Positions 1 to 8,405 of a stretch of DNA of 64,000 bases are shown piece after piece. The stretch's first letter is position 1, and each line of letters starts with the position of its first letter. The notes beneath the pieces were generated by a model. That model was not told the origin of the DNA. It worked only from the letters and a program-made list of their open reading frames with translations, and searched no databases. The translations under genes and the position numbers were made by a program. The stretch comes from Acidimicrobiia bacterium (lineage in GTDB: Bacteria > Actinomycetota > Acidimicrobiia > Acidimicrobiales > Aldehydirespiratoraceae). Where the stretch lies: positions 62,001-126,000 of the forward strand of contig JAJEHD010000014.1 of assembly GCA_022819505.1 (NCBI GenBank), in the 5' to 3' direction.

Positions 1-445
1 GGAAGGCGTAGAGCCGCACCCGACTGATGAAGATGTCGCCGATGAAGTCGCCCGCATTGGCGTACGACGGCGCCACCACCCGCGGCTCCGACGAATATCT
101 GATGAGGATCAGATTCTGGAAGATCAGCCCCAGCCCGATGGTGAGTATCACCTGGGCGTCGTGATTCTCGCGCCGGCCGATCACGAAGCGGATAAACAGC
201 CAGTGCGCTGCCATCCCCAACAACAGGAACACAACGAACACGGCGGGCACGGCCAGGAACGGGTCCAATCCGAAACCTCCCGCGAACAGTGCCCACGAGA
301 GGTACATGGCGAGCATCATGAAGTCGGCCTGCGCGAAGTTCACCACCCGCATCACGCCGAAGATGAGCCCGAGGCCCGACGCCAGCAGCGCGTAGACACC
401 GCCGATGAGGATCCCCGGCACTAGGAACTGAAGGAACTCGACCAT
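1..445 (-). CDS. livH: Branched-chain amino acid ABC transporter permease, LivH family (partial, 3' end outside window)
   Basis: Reading leftward from the ATG at 445, the frame stays open to the window edge and gives about 148 residues. The N-terminus is a hydrophobic helix followed by the LivH-typical stretch GGVYALLASGLGLIFGVMRV and VNFAQADFMMLAMY, then further membrane helices. In the family these proteins form half of the inner-membrane channel of a high-affinity uptake system for branched-chain amino acids, or sometimes urea or short amides. It lies 88 bp downstream of a lipoprotein binding protein on the same strand, so the two probably form one transcript. The substrate cannot be read from the sequence. 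The C-terminal half is missing because of the window boundary, not because of a mutation. Confidence 0.88.
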   Translation of the reverse strand, partial: MVEFLQFLVPGILIGGVYALLASGLGLIFGVMRVVNFAQADFMMLAMYLSWALFAGGFGLDPFLAVPAVFVVFLLLGMAAHWLFIRFVIGRRENHDAQVILTIGLGLIFQNLILIRYSSEPRVVAPSYANAGDFIGDIFISRVRLYAF

Positions 446-533
446 CACGCCAACCCGCCCCGCCCCCAGCTATCCGGGGACGGGGCCGGCCCCTAGGAGG
501 AGAGTATTGAGAACCGGGGGGAGATGAACTCTG

Positions 534-2102
534 TCAGCTCCACACGGGCTCGCACACGGCGAACTCCACCGGATAGACGGTGCACGGGATCAGCCGCCCG
601 TCAACCTCCTGCCACTGCGCCAGCACGCCGAAGTGCTGGTCGACGCGGCCCGTCGAGCTGAAGCTGATCGCCGATGTCGGCATGAGGTCCACCGCGGGTC
701 CCTCGGTCAGCTTGACGCTGTTGAAGGCCTCCGTGACCGCGGCTGGCGAGGGGTCGCCGGACTGCTCCAGCGCGGCGGCGATGAGATGCATCACGAAATA
801 GCCGCCGATGTGGTCCTGGCGGGCGTACGGCTGGTCGATCGCGGCCGCCAGCTCGTCGAAAGCGTTGGTTCCGGCGAGCGGGTTGGCGTACACGAAGGTT
901 GACAGCCCGGCCACCTCGGGGCCGAGGTCGGCCCACGCGGGCAGCAGTCCCTGCCCGCCGTTCTGGACCACTGGCGCGGTGACGCCCCGGGCGATCAGCT
1001 CGTTCTGGAGCCCGCTCACGTCGCTGAAGGCGAAGGCGATGTTGAAGATGACGTCGACATCGGCGTTGGCGATCTTGGTGGCCACGCCCGAGGGGTCGTC
1101 GAGCCCTCCTGGCGCCCAGGTGTCGGTGACCGCGACTTCGATCCCGCGTTCGTTGAACTCGGCCAGCAGGGCCTCCTGTAGAGGCACGGCCGCAGCTGAC
1201 GTGGAGCCCACGACCGCCACCGTCTCCATCGTGATCCCTGCCTGGTTGAGACCCGGCTGGATGGCGTCGAGGATCAGGCCCTTGATGGCCGACGCCGGCG
1301 GCGAGTAGGCGAACACATGGTTGAAGCCCTCGCGGTCGGTGACCGAGTCGGCGAAGCTCTCGGTGACGAACGGGATCCCGGCCCGCTCGGACACCTCGGT
1401 TGCGGCCAGGCTGAATGACGACAGCCACGATCCGGCGATGGCCGACACCTCGGGCTCGTCGTCCAGGAGCCGCTCGACCGCGGTGGCCGCCTCCTCGGCG
1501 GAGCCCCCCGCGTCGTAGACAGCCAGCCGCAGCATGGCGCCGCACAACGACTCGACGCCACCGGCCGCGTTGATGTCCTCCACCGCCTTCGTCGCGCCCG
1601 CGACCTCGGCGTCGCCGACGAAGCTGAACGTCCCCGACATCGGCCAAACGGTGCCGATCACCACCTCGTCCACGCAGTTGCGATCGTCGACGGGGACTGC
1701 CGCGGCGGCCTCCTCGGCCCTCGCCTCGGCCTCGGCCGCGGCCTGCTGGGCCTCCGCCAGCTGCTCCTCGAGATCCTCCACAACCGCGGGGTCGGCGCCC
1801 TCGGCCGAGTCTGCTTGCGCCAGCGCCTCAGCCAGCGCAGCCTCTGCATCAGCGGCCTCGGCCGCGGCGGCCTCGGCCTCTGCGCGGGCCTCGGCCGCTT
1901 CGGCCTGGGCCTGCTCCAGCGCGGCAGAGTCGGCCGCGGCCACGGCCGCGGTCGTGGGCGCGGGTGCGGGCTCCGTGACGGCGTCGTCAGACGAGTCGTC
2001 GCCGCATGCGGCCGCGACGAGGCTCAAGACCGCGAATAGCGCGGCCGGAAGGCGCCATCCGATCACTGTCCGTGCTCCGTTCATGGGTCGGGTCACCTGC
2101 AT
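534..2102 (-). CDS. ABC transporter substrate-binding lipoprotein with long Ala/Glu coiled-coil spacer
   Basis: I chose the ATG at 2102 (522 aa) because AAGGAG lies just upstream of it. A longer frame to 2180 would run through the promoter. A basic, hydrophobic signal ends in the lipobox LVAAAC (Cys33), so the mature protein is probably lipid-anchored outside the membrane. Residues about 57-130 are almost only Ala, Glu, Asp and Gln, with heptad-like spacing typical of a coiled coil. The rest (from about 137, VVIGTVWPMSGTFSFVGDAE) is a type I periplasmic-binding fold of the Leu/Ile/Val-binding (Peripla_BP_6) family. The gene precedes livH, so it should deliver ligand to that permease. Two Cys near the C-terminus (IPCTVYP and FAVCEP) may form a disulfide. 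The ligand is unknown. Confidence 0.85.
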   Translation of the reverse strand: MQVTRPMNGARTVIGWRLPAALFAVLSLVAAACGDDSSDDAVTEPAPAPTTAAVAAADSAALEQAQAEAAEARAEAEAAAAEAADAEAALAEALAQADSAEGADPAVVEDLEEQLAEAQQAAAEAEARAEEAAAAVPVDDRNCVDEVVIGTVWPMSGTFSFVGDAEVAGATKAVEDINAAGGVESLCGAMLRLAVYDAGGSAEEAATAVERLLDDEPEVSAIAGSWLSSFSLAATEVSERAGIPFVTESFADSVTDREGFNHVFAYSPPASAIKGLILDAIQPGLNQAGITMETVAVVGSTSAAAVPLQEALLAEFNERGIEVAVTDTWAPGGLDDPSGVATKIANADVDVIFNIAFAFSDVSGLQNELIARGVTAPVVQNGGQGLLPAWADLGPEVAGLSTFVYANPLAGTNAFDELAAAIDQPYARQDHIGGYFVMHLIAAALEQSGDPSPAAVTEAFNSVKLTEGPAVDLMPTSAISFSSTGRVDQHFGVLAQWQEVDGRLIPCTVYPVEFAVCEPVWS

Positions 2103-2156
2103 GGCTGCTCCTTGACTGCCGGGATGGGTCGAACCTGCGTCGTCGACACGAGCCCG

Positions 2157-2185
2157 ACAATACGCAGCCCCAATTAGCATGTCAA
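2157..2185 (-). promoter_or_regulatory. Sigma70-type promoter of the binding-protein/livH operon
   Basis: On the minus strand TTGACA (2185-2180) is followed after exactly 17 bp by TATTGT (2162-2157). This is a perfect -35 and a good -10. Transcription would start near 2150, about 48 nt before the ATG at 2102. Confidence 0.65.
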
Positions 2186-2340
2186 GAGAGTGACATCGCT
2201 TTTTTGAAAGTCCCCAAGCTGCAGGTGTTGTCGGGGCGCGTGGACGGCGATGCGTTCGTCAGCGCGAGGCGGTCGGTGGCCTTAGTTGGAACTGAGAGGA
2301 ACGTGCCCCGCCGGAGTCAACGAGAGGCAAGACCACTTGG

Positions 2341-2429
2341 CGGAGACGGTGGGATTCGAACCCACGAACGACTTGCATCGTTACTTCCTTAGCAGGGAAG
2401 CGCCTTCAACCGGACTCGGCCACGTCTCC
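2341..2429 (-). tRNA. tRNA-Ser (anticodon GCT)
   Basis: Class II tRNA with acceptor GGAGACG/CGTCTCC, discriminator G, anticodon stem CTTCC/GGAAG around the loop CTGCTAA, a long variable arm, and a T-arm with GGTTCGAAT. The anticodon GCT reads AGC/AGU serine codons. CCA is encoded at 2340-2338. Confidence 0.96.
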
Positions 2430-2457
2430 GGAAGCTCTGAGCGTACCGGCGTGCCCG

Positions 2458-3738
2458 CTAGGAGCAGTCCACGCAGGTCACGTCGCCGACGTCTTCGCCG
2501 CCCACGAACCGGGTGAACCAGTCGAGGAAGGCCACCCCCTCCACCTCCAGGGTGTACATCATGTCGGAGTAGAGGATCCCGTGATCCTGCCCAGGCGCGG
2601 TATAGCTGGCCTGGTTCACTCCGGCGGCCTCGATGCTGGCCTCGTTGAGCGCCATCAACTGGTCGATGCTGCTGGCGTCGAAGCCGGCCAGCGAGGCGAA
2701 GAACTCCTGGGTGCTGTCGAAGGCGTTGTCGTAGCGGCCGAAGCGGATGCGGGGCGCGTGCAGGCCGGCCTGGATGAACAGCTCGGGCAGGCCCCACTCC
2801 TCGGGGGTCATCCCCTCGTTGACAGGCCAGTCCGGGACGACCGTGGTGGTCCCCCAGAAGCCGCCGATGAAGGCGTTGATGGCCGGCACGCTGGGGTAGG
2901 CGCCCGACGCGTCGGCCAGCACCGTGATGCCGGCTTCCGGCCAGGCGTCGGCGGCCAGCCCGCCGTACAGGGCGGCCGACGCAGAGCCTGCGCTGGTCCC
3001 CGCCACCACCACCTCGGTGGCCCCGCCGAAGCGCTCCACCGCCTCCGCCAGGGCCGTGGTGGCGTTGACGAAGCCGTTGTGGTGCACGTCACCGCCCCCG
3101 TAGTCGGTGGTGGCGTTGCCGAGGTGCACGTCGCCGGTGCAGTAGGGGACACCCACGAACGAGTAGTCCCGCAGCGGGTTGAGCGGGTTGTCGAAGTCGA
3201 AGATGCCGCCCGCATTGCTGGGATCCTCGCTGGGATCGCTGGGATCGACGTCCGGGTCGTAGTTGCCGGTGGTGAACGAACAGCTCTCGAGGCTGAAGCA
3301 GGCCCCGCCACCCTCCAGGTAGAACACGACCTTGGTGGGGTCGGCCTCCCGAACCCAGAAGATGTAGTCGCTGCCGTCGGCGCAGACACAGTCCTCCGTG
3401 CCGGGCACTATCTCCCACTCGGGCACCGGCTCCGGCTCCGGTGCCTCGGTGGTCGGCGGTGGTTCGGTGGTGGGCGGGGCCGTGGTGGCGGGTGCCGTCG
3501 TGGGAGGATCTGTCGTGGGCGCGGCCGTCGTAGGCGGGGCGGTGGTCGTCGACGTCGTAGTTGACGGGGCCGTGGTGGTCGGCGCGGCCGTGGCAGCCGG
3601 CGCGGCGGTGGTCCCGGGCGCCGCGGTGGTGGCCGGCGCGGTCGTGGGCACGCCCGCCTCCTCGCTGCCGTCCCCGCCGCAGGCGACGGCCACCAGAGCG
3701 ACGACGGCCAGCGCGGCCAACAAGCGGATGCGGACCAT
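2458..3738 (-). CDS. Secreted pectinacetylesterase-family lipoprotein
   Basis: The ATG at 3738 is preceded by GAGGGGAG and gives 426 aa. An N-terminal signal ends in LVAVAC, a lipobox. A roughly 75-residue Thr/Pro/Ala linker then spaces the enzyme from the membrane. The catalytic part shows VVFYLEGGGACFSLESCS (oxyanion region) and GTSAGS (nucleophile elbow with Ser), as in the pectinacetylesterase/Notum family of alpha/beta hydrolases. A late Asp-His (QDHG) could complete the triad. The predicted activity is removal of acyl groups from extracellular polysaccharide or another ester. The substrate is not determinable. It follows tRNA-Ser(TGA) on the same strand and stands alone. Confidence 0.75.
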   Translation of the reverse strand: MVRIRLLAALAVVALVAVACGGDGSEEAGVPTTAPATTAAPGTTAAPAATAAPTTTAPSTTTSTTTAPPTTAAPTTDPPTTAPATTAPPTTEPPPTTEAPEPEPVPEWEIVPGTEDCVCADGSDYIFWVREADPTKVVFYLEGGGACFSLESCSFTTGNYDPDVDPSDPSEDPSNAGGIFDFDNPLNPLRDYSFVGVPYCTGDVHLGNATTDYGGGDVHHNGFVNATTALAEAVERFGGATEVVVAGTSAGSASAALYGGLAADAWPEAGITVLADASGAYPSVPAINAFIGGFWGTTTVVPDWPVNEGMTPEEWGLPELFIQAGLHAPRIRFGRYDNAFDSTQEFFASLAGFDASSIDQLMALNEASIEAAGVNQASYTAPGQDHGILYSDMMYTLEVEGVAFLDWFTRFVGGEDVGDVTCVDCS

Positions 3739-3794
3739 GGTGACTCCCCTCACAGATGGTCGTCTGCAGGCTAGGCCCCGACAGCCGCTGAACG

Positions 3795-3881
3795 CGGAGG
3801 GAGGGGGATTCGAACCCCCGGGACCCGTGAAGGCCCAACGGTTTTCAAGACCGTCGCAATCGTCCGCTCTGCCATCCCTCC
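3795..3881 (-). tRNA. tRNA-Ser (anticodon TGA)
   Basis: Class II tRNA with acceptor GGAGGGA/TCCCTCC, discriminator G, anticodon stem ACGGT/ACCGT around CTTGAAA (anticodon TGA), a long variable arm, and the T-loop GGTTCGAAT. CCA is not encoded. Confidence 0.96.
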
Positions 3882-3926
3882 GCAGCCAAGGATACGCGGG
3901 CGGCAACGACGCGCCGCGGGCCGGAA

Positions 3927-4871
3927 TCAACTGAGGATGCGGCCTCGCAAGTCGTCGATCCACACCGCGGCCTTGCGCACCTCGACCTGATTCATCAGAT
4001 GGTCGTGGTGGTCCACCGATGCCGACGGGTAGGAACCGAGGAACTTCACGCTGGCCGTCTTCATGCGGAGGTTGCGCAGGGCGTCGGCCACCACCTCATC
4101 GGAGATGTGGCCCTCGCAGTCGAGCAGAAAACAGTATTGGCCCAGGCTGGCCTTGGTGGGACGGCTCTGCAGGCTGGTGAGGTTGATGGCCCGGGCGGCG
4201 AACTCACCGAGGATCCCGATGAGCGAGCCGGGCGCGTCGGAGCGCTGGTAGACGACCATACTCGTCTTGTCGTGGCCCGTGGGCGCGGCGACCACGTCGG
4301 CGGCGACCAGCACGAAGCGGGTCTGGTTCTCGGCGTGATCAGCGATGTCGGCGGCCAGCACCTCCAGGCCGTACACCTCCGCCGAGCGCAGCGGCGCGAT
4401 GGCCGCGGTGGGGCGATCATCGGTCTCGCCCAGGCTGCGGGCGGCCTCCGCGGTCGAGTTGGCCGCCTCGAACACCGCGCCGGGCAGGTGATCCGCCAGG
4501 TACCGGCGGCATTGGGCGTGGGCCACCGGGTAGGAGCGGACCCGCTCCACCGACTCCAGAGTCACCCCCGGCCGGACCAGCAGGTTCAGGTTGACGTCGA
4601 TGATCACCTCGCGCTGGATGAACAGGTCGGTATCGAATGCCAGAGCGTCGAGGGTGGCGGTCACCGACCCCTCGATCATGTTCTCGATGGCGACCAGGCC
4701 CAGGTCGACCTCCCCACTCTCCACCGCTTGCAGCACGTCGATGATCGAGTTGATGGGCCGGTGGTTCATGGCGGCCAGGTCGGGCTGGGAGTAGATGGCC
4801 TGCTCGGTGAACGTGCCCGCCGGGCCCAGGTATCCAACGGTCGGTTTGCGCGGCTCGTCAGGCTGCCCCAT
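3927..4871 (-). CDS. pheA: Prephenate dehydratase
   Basis: A 314-aa monofunctional enzyme converting prephenate to phenylpyruvate in phenylalanine synthesis. The N-terminal catalytic domain opens with VGYLGPAGTFTEQA and contains the substrate-region VAIENMIEGSVTATLD. A C-terminal ACT domain (from about residue 200) holds NLTSLQSRPTK, matching the regulatory ESRPT motif but with Gln instead of Glu. There is no chorismate mutase domain, as is usual in Actinobacteria. The gene is divergent from the MBL hydrolase across 63 bp and is followed by tRNA-Ser(TGA). No strong ribosome-binding site is seen, so the start could be used from a short leader. Confidence 0.92.
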   Translation of the reverse strand: MGQPDEPRKPTVGYLGPAGTFTEQAIYSQPDLAAMNHRPINSIIDVLQAVESGEVDLGLVAIENMIEGSVTATLDALAFDTDLFIQREVIIDVNLNLLVRPGVTLESVERVRSYPVAHAQCRRYLADHLPGAVFEAANSTAEAARSLGETDDRPTAAIAPLRSAEVYGLEVLAADIADHAENQTRFVLVAADVVAAPTGHDKTSMVVYQRSDAPGSLIGILGEFAARAINLTSLQSRPTKASLGQYCFLLDCEGHISDEVVADALRNLRMKTASVKFLGSYPSASVDHHDHLMNQVEVRKAAVWIDDLRGRILS

Positions 4872-4934
4872 CCACCGCAGGGTACGGCCGATCAGCCCGA
4901 TCAGCGCCGTTCACGAGCCCGTTAGGGTGACAGC

Positions 4935-5645
4935 GTGGATGACCGGCTCTACTTCCGGCAGCTGCTCTCGGGGCGCGACTTCGCTGCCGATGACGGGCTG
5001 GCTCACCAGATGGTGAACTTCGTGTACGCCATCGGCGACCGCCACACCGGTGAGGCCGTGCTCGTCGACCCGGCCTACGACACCTACGGCCTCCTCGACC
5101 TGCTCGCCGCCGACGGCATGACCTGCACCGGCGTGCTGGCCACCCACTACCACCCCGACCACGTGGGGGGCGAGATGATGGGCTTCAGCATCGAGGGCGT
5201 CGCCCGGCTGCTGGAGCGGGTTTCGGTGCCTATCCACGTTCAGGACGACGAAGCCGACCTCGTCAAGAAGGTGACCGGCACCGACGACGACTGCCTGGTC
5301 AGCCACGCCTCCGGTGACGTGGTCACCGTCGGCGCCATCGAAATCGAGCTCATCGCCACGCCGGGCCACACCCCCGGCAGCCAGTGCTTCCTGGTCGACG
5401 GGCGCCTAGTGGCCGGCGACACGCTCTTCCTCGAGGGCTGCGGCCGCATGGACCTGCCCGGCTCCGACCCGGCCCAGATGTACGAGAGCCTCACCACCCG
5501 GCTGGCCCGCGTCCCCGACGAAGCCGTGCTGTACCCCGGGCACCGCTACTCGATGGAGTCGTCGGCCACCATGGGCATCACACGCGAGCGCAACTACGTG
5601 TTCCGACCCACCAGCCGCGAGCAGTGGCTGGCCACTTTCGCCTGA
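4935..5645 (+). CDS. Metallo-beta-lactamase-fold hydrolase (glyoxalase II / persulfide dioxygenase-like)
   Basis: A 236-aa protein starting at GTG. It carries the family metal-binding signature THYHPDHVGG, the later GHTPGS His, the Asp-containing VAGDTLFLEGCGRMDLPGSD, and a C-terminal PGHRY His. These are the ligands for one or two metal ions in glyoxalase II/ETHE1-type enzymes. The GCGRxDLPGSD segment is typical of the ETHE1 and multi-domain MBL branch and less so of classical GloB. Sulfur-persulfide or thioester hydrolysis is therefore likely, but the substrate is open. It is monocistronic between the divergent pheA and a convergent FAD oxidoreductase, with a strong hairpin behind it. Confidence 0.82.
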   Translation: MDDRLYFRQLLSGRDFAADDGLAHQMVNFVYAIGDRHTGEAVLVDPAYDTYGLLDLLAADGMTCTGVLATHYHPDHVGGEMMGFSIEGVARLLERVSVPIHVQDDEADLVKKVTGTDDDCLVSHASGDVVTVGAIEIELIATPGHTPGSQCFLVDGRLVAGDTLFLEGCGRMDLPGSDPAQMYESLTTRLARVPDEAVLYPGHRYSMESSATMGITRERNYVFRPTSREQWLATFA

Positions 5646-5656
5646 CCAGCCTCAGG

Positions 5657-5705
5657 AATCTCGGGTTGTTTCTGTGCACTGGATACACAGAAGCAACCCG
5701 AGATT
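5657..5705. terminator. Bidirectional terminator hairpin between convergent genes
   Basis: Two 20-nt arms (5657-5676 and 5686-5705) are complementary except for one G:U pair, with a 9-nt loop. The hairpin lies exactly between two convergent genes and is flanked by A and T residues, but there is no long U-tract. Confidence 0.75.
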
Positions 5706-5723
5706 TGCGATAGCGCAAGCGAG

Positions 5724-7202
5724 CTAGACCCAGGGGCAGTTGGAGTTGCGGTCGCCGAAGGTGGCGCCGGTGCGGTAGCGGTCGAGCGTGAACGGCTTGA
5801 GCTCGTCGGGCTTGTCGCCGTGCACCAGCATCTCGGCGGTGAGCTTGCCCACCCCGATCATCTTGAACCCGTGGTTCGAGTCGGCGATCACCCAGGCGTT
5901 GTCGGCCACGTAGTCGAACACCGGCACGTTGTCGGGGGTGAAGGCGCCGATGCCGCCGTTGCGGCGCTCCTTGAAGTAAGGCCGCAGGTTCTCCAGCCGC
6001 TTGAACAGCATTCCCAGCGTCGCGCAGTAGTAGTCGGCGAACCACTCCTCGGCCTGGTAGGTGTCGTTCAGGTGGCCGTAGGGCTCCACCGCGGCCCGGG
6101 GCCCGATCTTGACCGGGATGGTCCCGCCCTGCAGGCCGGGAGCGCCCACCCTCTCAGCGGCATAGCGCACGTAGGAGTAGAAGTGGTCCTTGAGGAACCG
6201 GCCGTCGTCGGAGTACACCGGCGTGTTCATGAGCTCGACGTGCAGCACCGGCGAGTCCCGGTGCTGGGCGGTGCGGAAGTCGACGCCCTCGGGCAATAGC
6301 ACCTCACCCTCCAGCAGCCGCCAGTAGGTCCACATGTCCATCTGTTCCTCGACATGGCCGTCGGGGTAGACCACGTCGAGGTGCGACGGGCCGCCCAGCC
6401 ACTCCCAGTGCTCGGGTGTCCACGCCCCCGCACCCACCACCACCTGCTCGCAGGCGATGGATCCCTGGTCGGTCTCGACCGCGGTGACCGAGCCTGATGC
6501 GTCAAGGCTGTAGCCGGTCACGGCCGTGCCGTACACCCGCTGCACGCCCCACTGGCGGCACTTCTGGTCGAGGCCCCACACCGCCATGTGGGTCCCCGCA
6601 TACCCGGAGCGGTGCTCGTGCAGGACCACGTCGCAGTTCTCGGTCTTGAAGTCGGGCCACAGGTTGGTGAGGAAGGCGTGCGCCTCCGCCCCGGTGTAGA
6701 CGTCGGACGGGTAGCCGCTGGCTGCTTGAGACGCCTGCAGCTTGAGATAGTCCTCGGTCTGGTTGGACTCGCCCACCGACACGTAGCCGACCTGCTGGAA
6801 GCCGAAGTTCACCGGGTCGGACTCCCACACCTCCACGCTGGCTCGCAGGATGGCGTGCAGCGGGCCGGTCATATACAGGTTGCGGATGCAGCCGCAGGCC
6901 AACCCGGTGGCGCCCGCGCCCGGCCCCTGCTTGTCGATCAGCACCACGTCGCGGCCCGAGCCCTTGCCGGTGCGCTCCAGGTACATGGCCAGGTGGTAGG
7001 CGCTCGACAGCCCGTGCACCCCCGCGCCGACCACCACGAACCGGGCGCTCCGGGGCAGCGGCACCGCGTCGAACACGGGGATGACGGCCGGGTTGACCGC
7101 CTGCCCGTCCACCTCGGGCGGAAGGGGCCGGTTGGCGAACGGGTACCACTGGTTGTGCCCGGTGGGGTTGGGGACGGTGCTGGTCAGTTCTTCGCTGGTC
7201 AT
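5724..7202 (-). CDS. FAD-dependent amine/glycine oxidase-family oxidoreductase in the hut operon
   Basis: 492 aa, ATG at 7202 after AAGGAG. After about 50 residues comes the FAD Rossmann motif VVVGAGVHGLSSAYHL, followed by VVLIDKQGPGAGATGLACG as in DAO-fold enzymes (sarcosine oxidase beta, dimethylglycine dehydrogenase, D-amino acid oxidases). The C-terminal NHGFKMIGVGKLTAEML closes the FAD site. It lies 24 bp downstream of hutI and should be co-transcribed with the histidine-degradation genes. Oxidation of an N-alkylated or other amino acid that enters this pathway is therefore plausible. This is inference only. The family is broad and the substrate is unknown. Confidence 0.8.
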   Translation of the reverse strand: MTSEELTSTVPNPTGHNQWYPFANRPLPPEVDGQAVNPAVIPVFDAVPLPRSARFVVVGAGVHGLSSAYHLAMYLERTGKGSGRDVVLIDKQGPGAGATGLACGCIRNLYMTGPLHAILRASVEVWESDPVNFGFQQVGYVSVGESNQTEDYLKLQASQAASGYPSDVYTGAEAHAFLTNLWPDFKTENCDVVLHEHRSGYAGTHMAVWGLDQKCRQWGVQRVYGTAVTGYSLDASGSVTAVETDQGSIACEQVVVGAGAWTPEHWEWLGGPSHLDVVYPDGHVEEQMDMWTYWRLLEGEVLLPEGVDFRTAQHRDSPVLHVELMNTPVYSDDGRFLKDHFYSYVRYAAERVGAPGLQGGTIPVKIGPRAAVEPYGHLNDTYQAEEWFADYYCATLGMLFKRLENLRPYFKERRNGGIGAFTPDNVPVFDYVADNAWVIADSNHGFKMIGVGKLTAEMLVHGDKPDELKPFTLDRYRTGATFGDRNSNCPWV

Positions 7203-7226
7203 GTCTTCTCCTTGTTCATTCCGAGG

Positions 7227-8405
7227 TTAAGTCTGGTCGCCGGCGGGCGGGAGCCGGAAGCCGGCCCCCAGGGTCCGCCAGATCAGTGGGACTCCGGGCC
7301 TGTAGGCGAGATGGTGGCGGCTCGGAGCGTCGAGGATGGTCAGGTGGGCGGGCCCGCCGGCGATGATGCGACCGACGTCGGACCGGCCCAGCGCGGCCGC
7401 CCCTCCGGTGGTGACTGCGGCTATGGCCTCGTCGATGGTCATGCCCATGTCGCGCACGGCCATGGCGATGCAGAACGACAGCGAGGTGGTGTAGCTCGAC
7501 CCGGGGTTGCAGTTCGAGGCCATGGCCACCCTCACCCCGGCGTCGATGGCCCGCCGGGCGTCCGGGTAGGGCTGGCGGGTGGAGAAGTCGGTGGCTGGCA
7601 GGAAGGTGGCCACCGTCTCGCTGGCGGCCAGAGCCTCGATGTCGTCGTCGGAGAGGTAGGTGCAGTGGTCGACCGACGCGCAGCCCATCTCCACGCCCAG
7701 CTGAACGCCGGGCCCGTGGCCGAGCTGGTTGGCGTGGAGCCGCAGACCCAGCCCGGCGGCCCGGCCAGCGGTGAGCACAGCCCGGGACTGGTCGGCGTCG
7801 AAGGCGCCGGTCTCGCAGAACACGTCTATCCAGCGGACATCGCTGCGCACTGCGTCCAGCATCGGGCCGCAGACCAGCTCCACGTACTCGTCGGCCCGCC
7901 CCTGGTACTCGCTGGGCAGCAGGTGGGCTCCCAGGAAGGTTGCCTCCGTGGTTGCCTCGGCGGCCAGCGAGGCCAGCTCGGCCTCGGAGTCGACCGAGAG
8001 CCCGTACCCGGTCTTGACCTCCACCGTGGTGGTGCCGGCCCGGTGGACCTCGACCAGCCGCTGCTGCAGCGAGTCCCGCAACACAGCCCGACCCGCGTTG
8101 CGGGTGGCGTCGGTCGTGACCCGGATCCCGCCGCCGTCATAGGGCTCGCCGGCCATCCGCCGGGTGAACTCCTCGGCCCGGTCGCCGGCGAACACCAGAT
8201 GGGTGTGGGAGTCGACGAATCCCGGCAACACGCACCGGCCGCCCGCGTCCAGCCGTTCGTCTGCCACCGCGCCGGCCGGGCCCACCGCCACCACCGTGTC
8301 GCCGTCTATCACCACGGACGCATTGGTCACCACCCCGAGCGGGCCGTCCCCCAGCGCGGGGTCGTTGGTGACCAGCTCCGAGATGTTGTCGATCACCAGC
8401 GTCAC
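7227..8405 (-). CDS. hutI: Imidazolonepropionase
   Basis: 392 aa, GTG start overlapping the hutF stop (GTGA). An amidohydrolase-superfamily enzyme hydrolysing 4-imidazolone-5-propanoate to N-formimino-L-glutamate, the third step of histidine degradation. The metal site is visible as [10 protein letters not shown]. Further family landmarks are [10 protein letters not shown], the later [10 protein letters not shown] and SVDHCTYL, and the substrate region [11 protein letters not shown]. It is translationally coupled to hutF and followed by the FAD oxidoreductase. Confidence 0.95.
   Translation of the reverse strand: MTLVIDNISELVTNDPALGDGPLGVVTNASVVIDGDTVVAVGPAGAVADERLDAGGRCVLPGFVDSHTHLVFAGDRAEEFTRRMAGEPYDGGGIRVTTDATRNAGRAVLRDSLQQRLVEVHRAGTTTVEVKTGYGLSVDSEAELASLAAEATTEATFLGAHLLPSEYQGRADEYVELVCGPMLDAVRSDVRWIDVFCETGAFDADQSRAVLTAGRAAGLGLRLHANQLGHGPGVQLGVEMGCASVDHCTYLSDDDIEALAASETVATFLPATDFSTRQPYPDARRAIDAGVRVAMASNCNPGSSYTTSLSFCIAMAVRDMGMTIDEAIAAVTTGGAAALGRSDVGRIIAGGPAHLTILDAPSRHHLAYRPGVPLIWRTLGAGFRLPPAGDQT

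Noticed and set aside
2103..2180. Longer N-terminus of the binding protein starting at 2180
   Set aside because: The extension covers the promoter (-10 at 2162-2157) and would precede a proper signal peptide. The ATG at 2102 has a good ribosome-binding site.
3430..3660. Repetitive DNA that could suggest a short repeat array or CRISPR
   Set aside because: It is a degenerate codon repeat for the Thr/Pro/Ala linker of the esterase-like lipoprotein. There are no constant repeats with unique spacers anywhere in the window.
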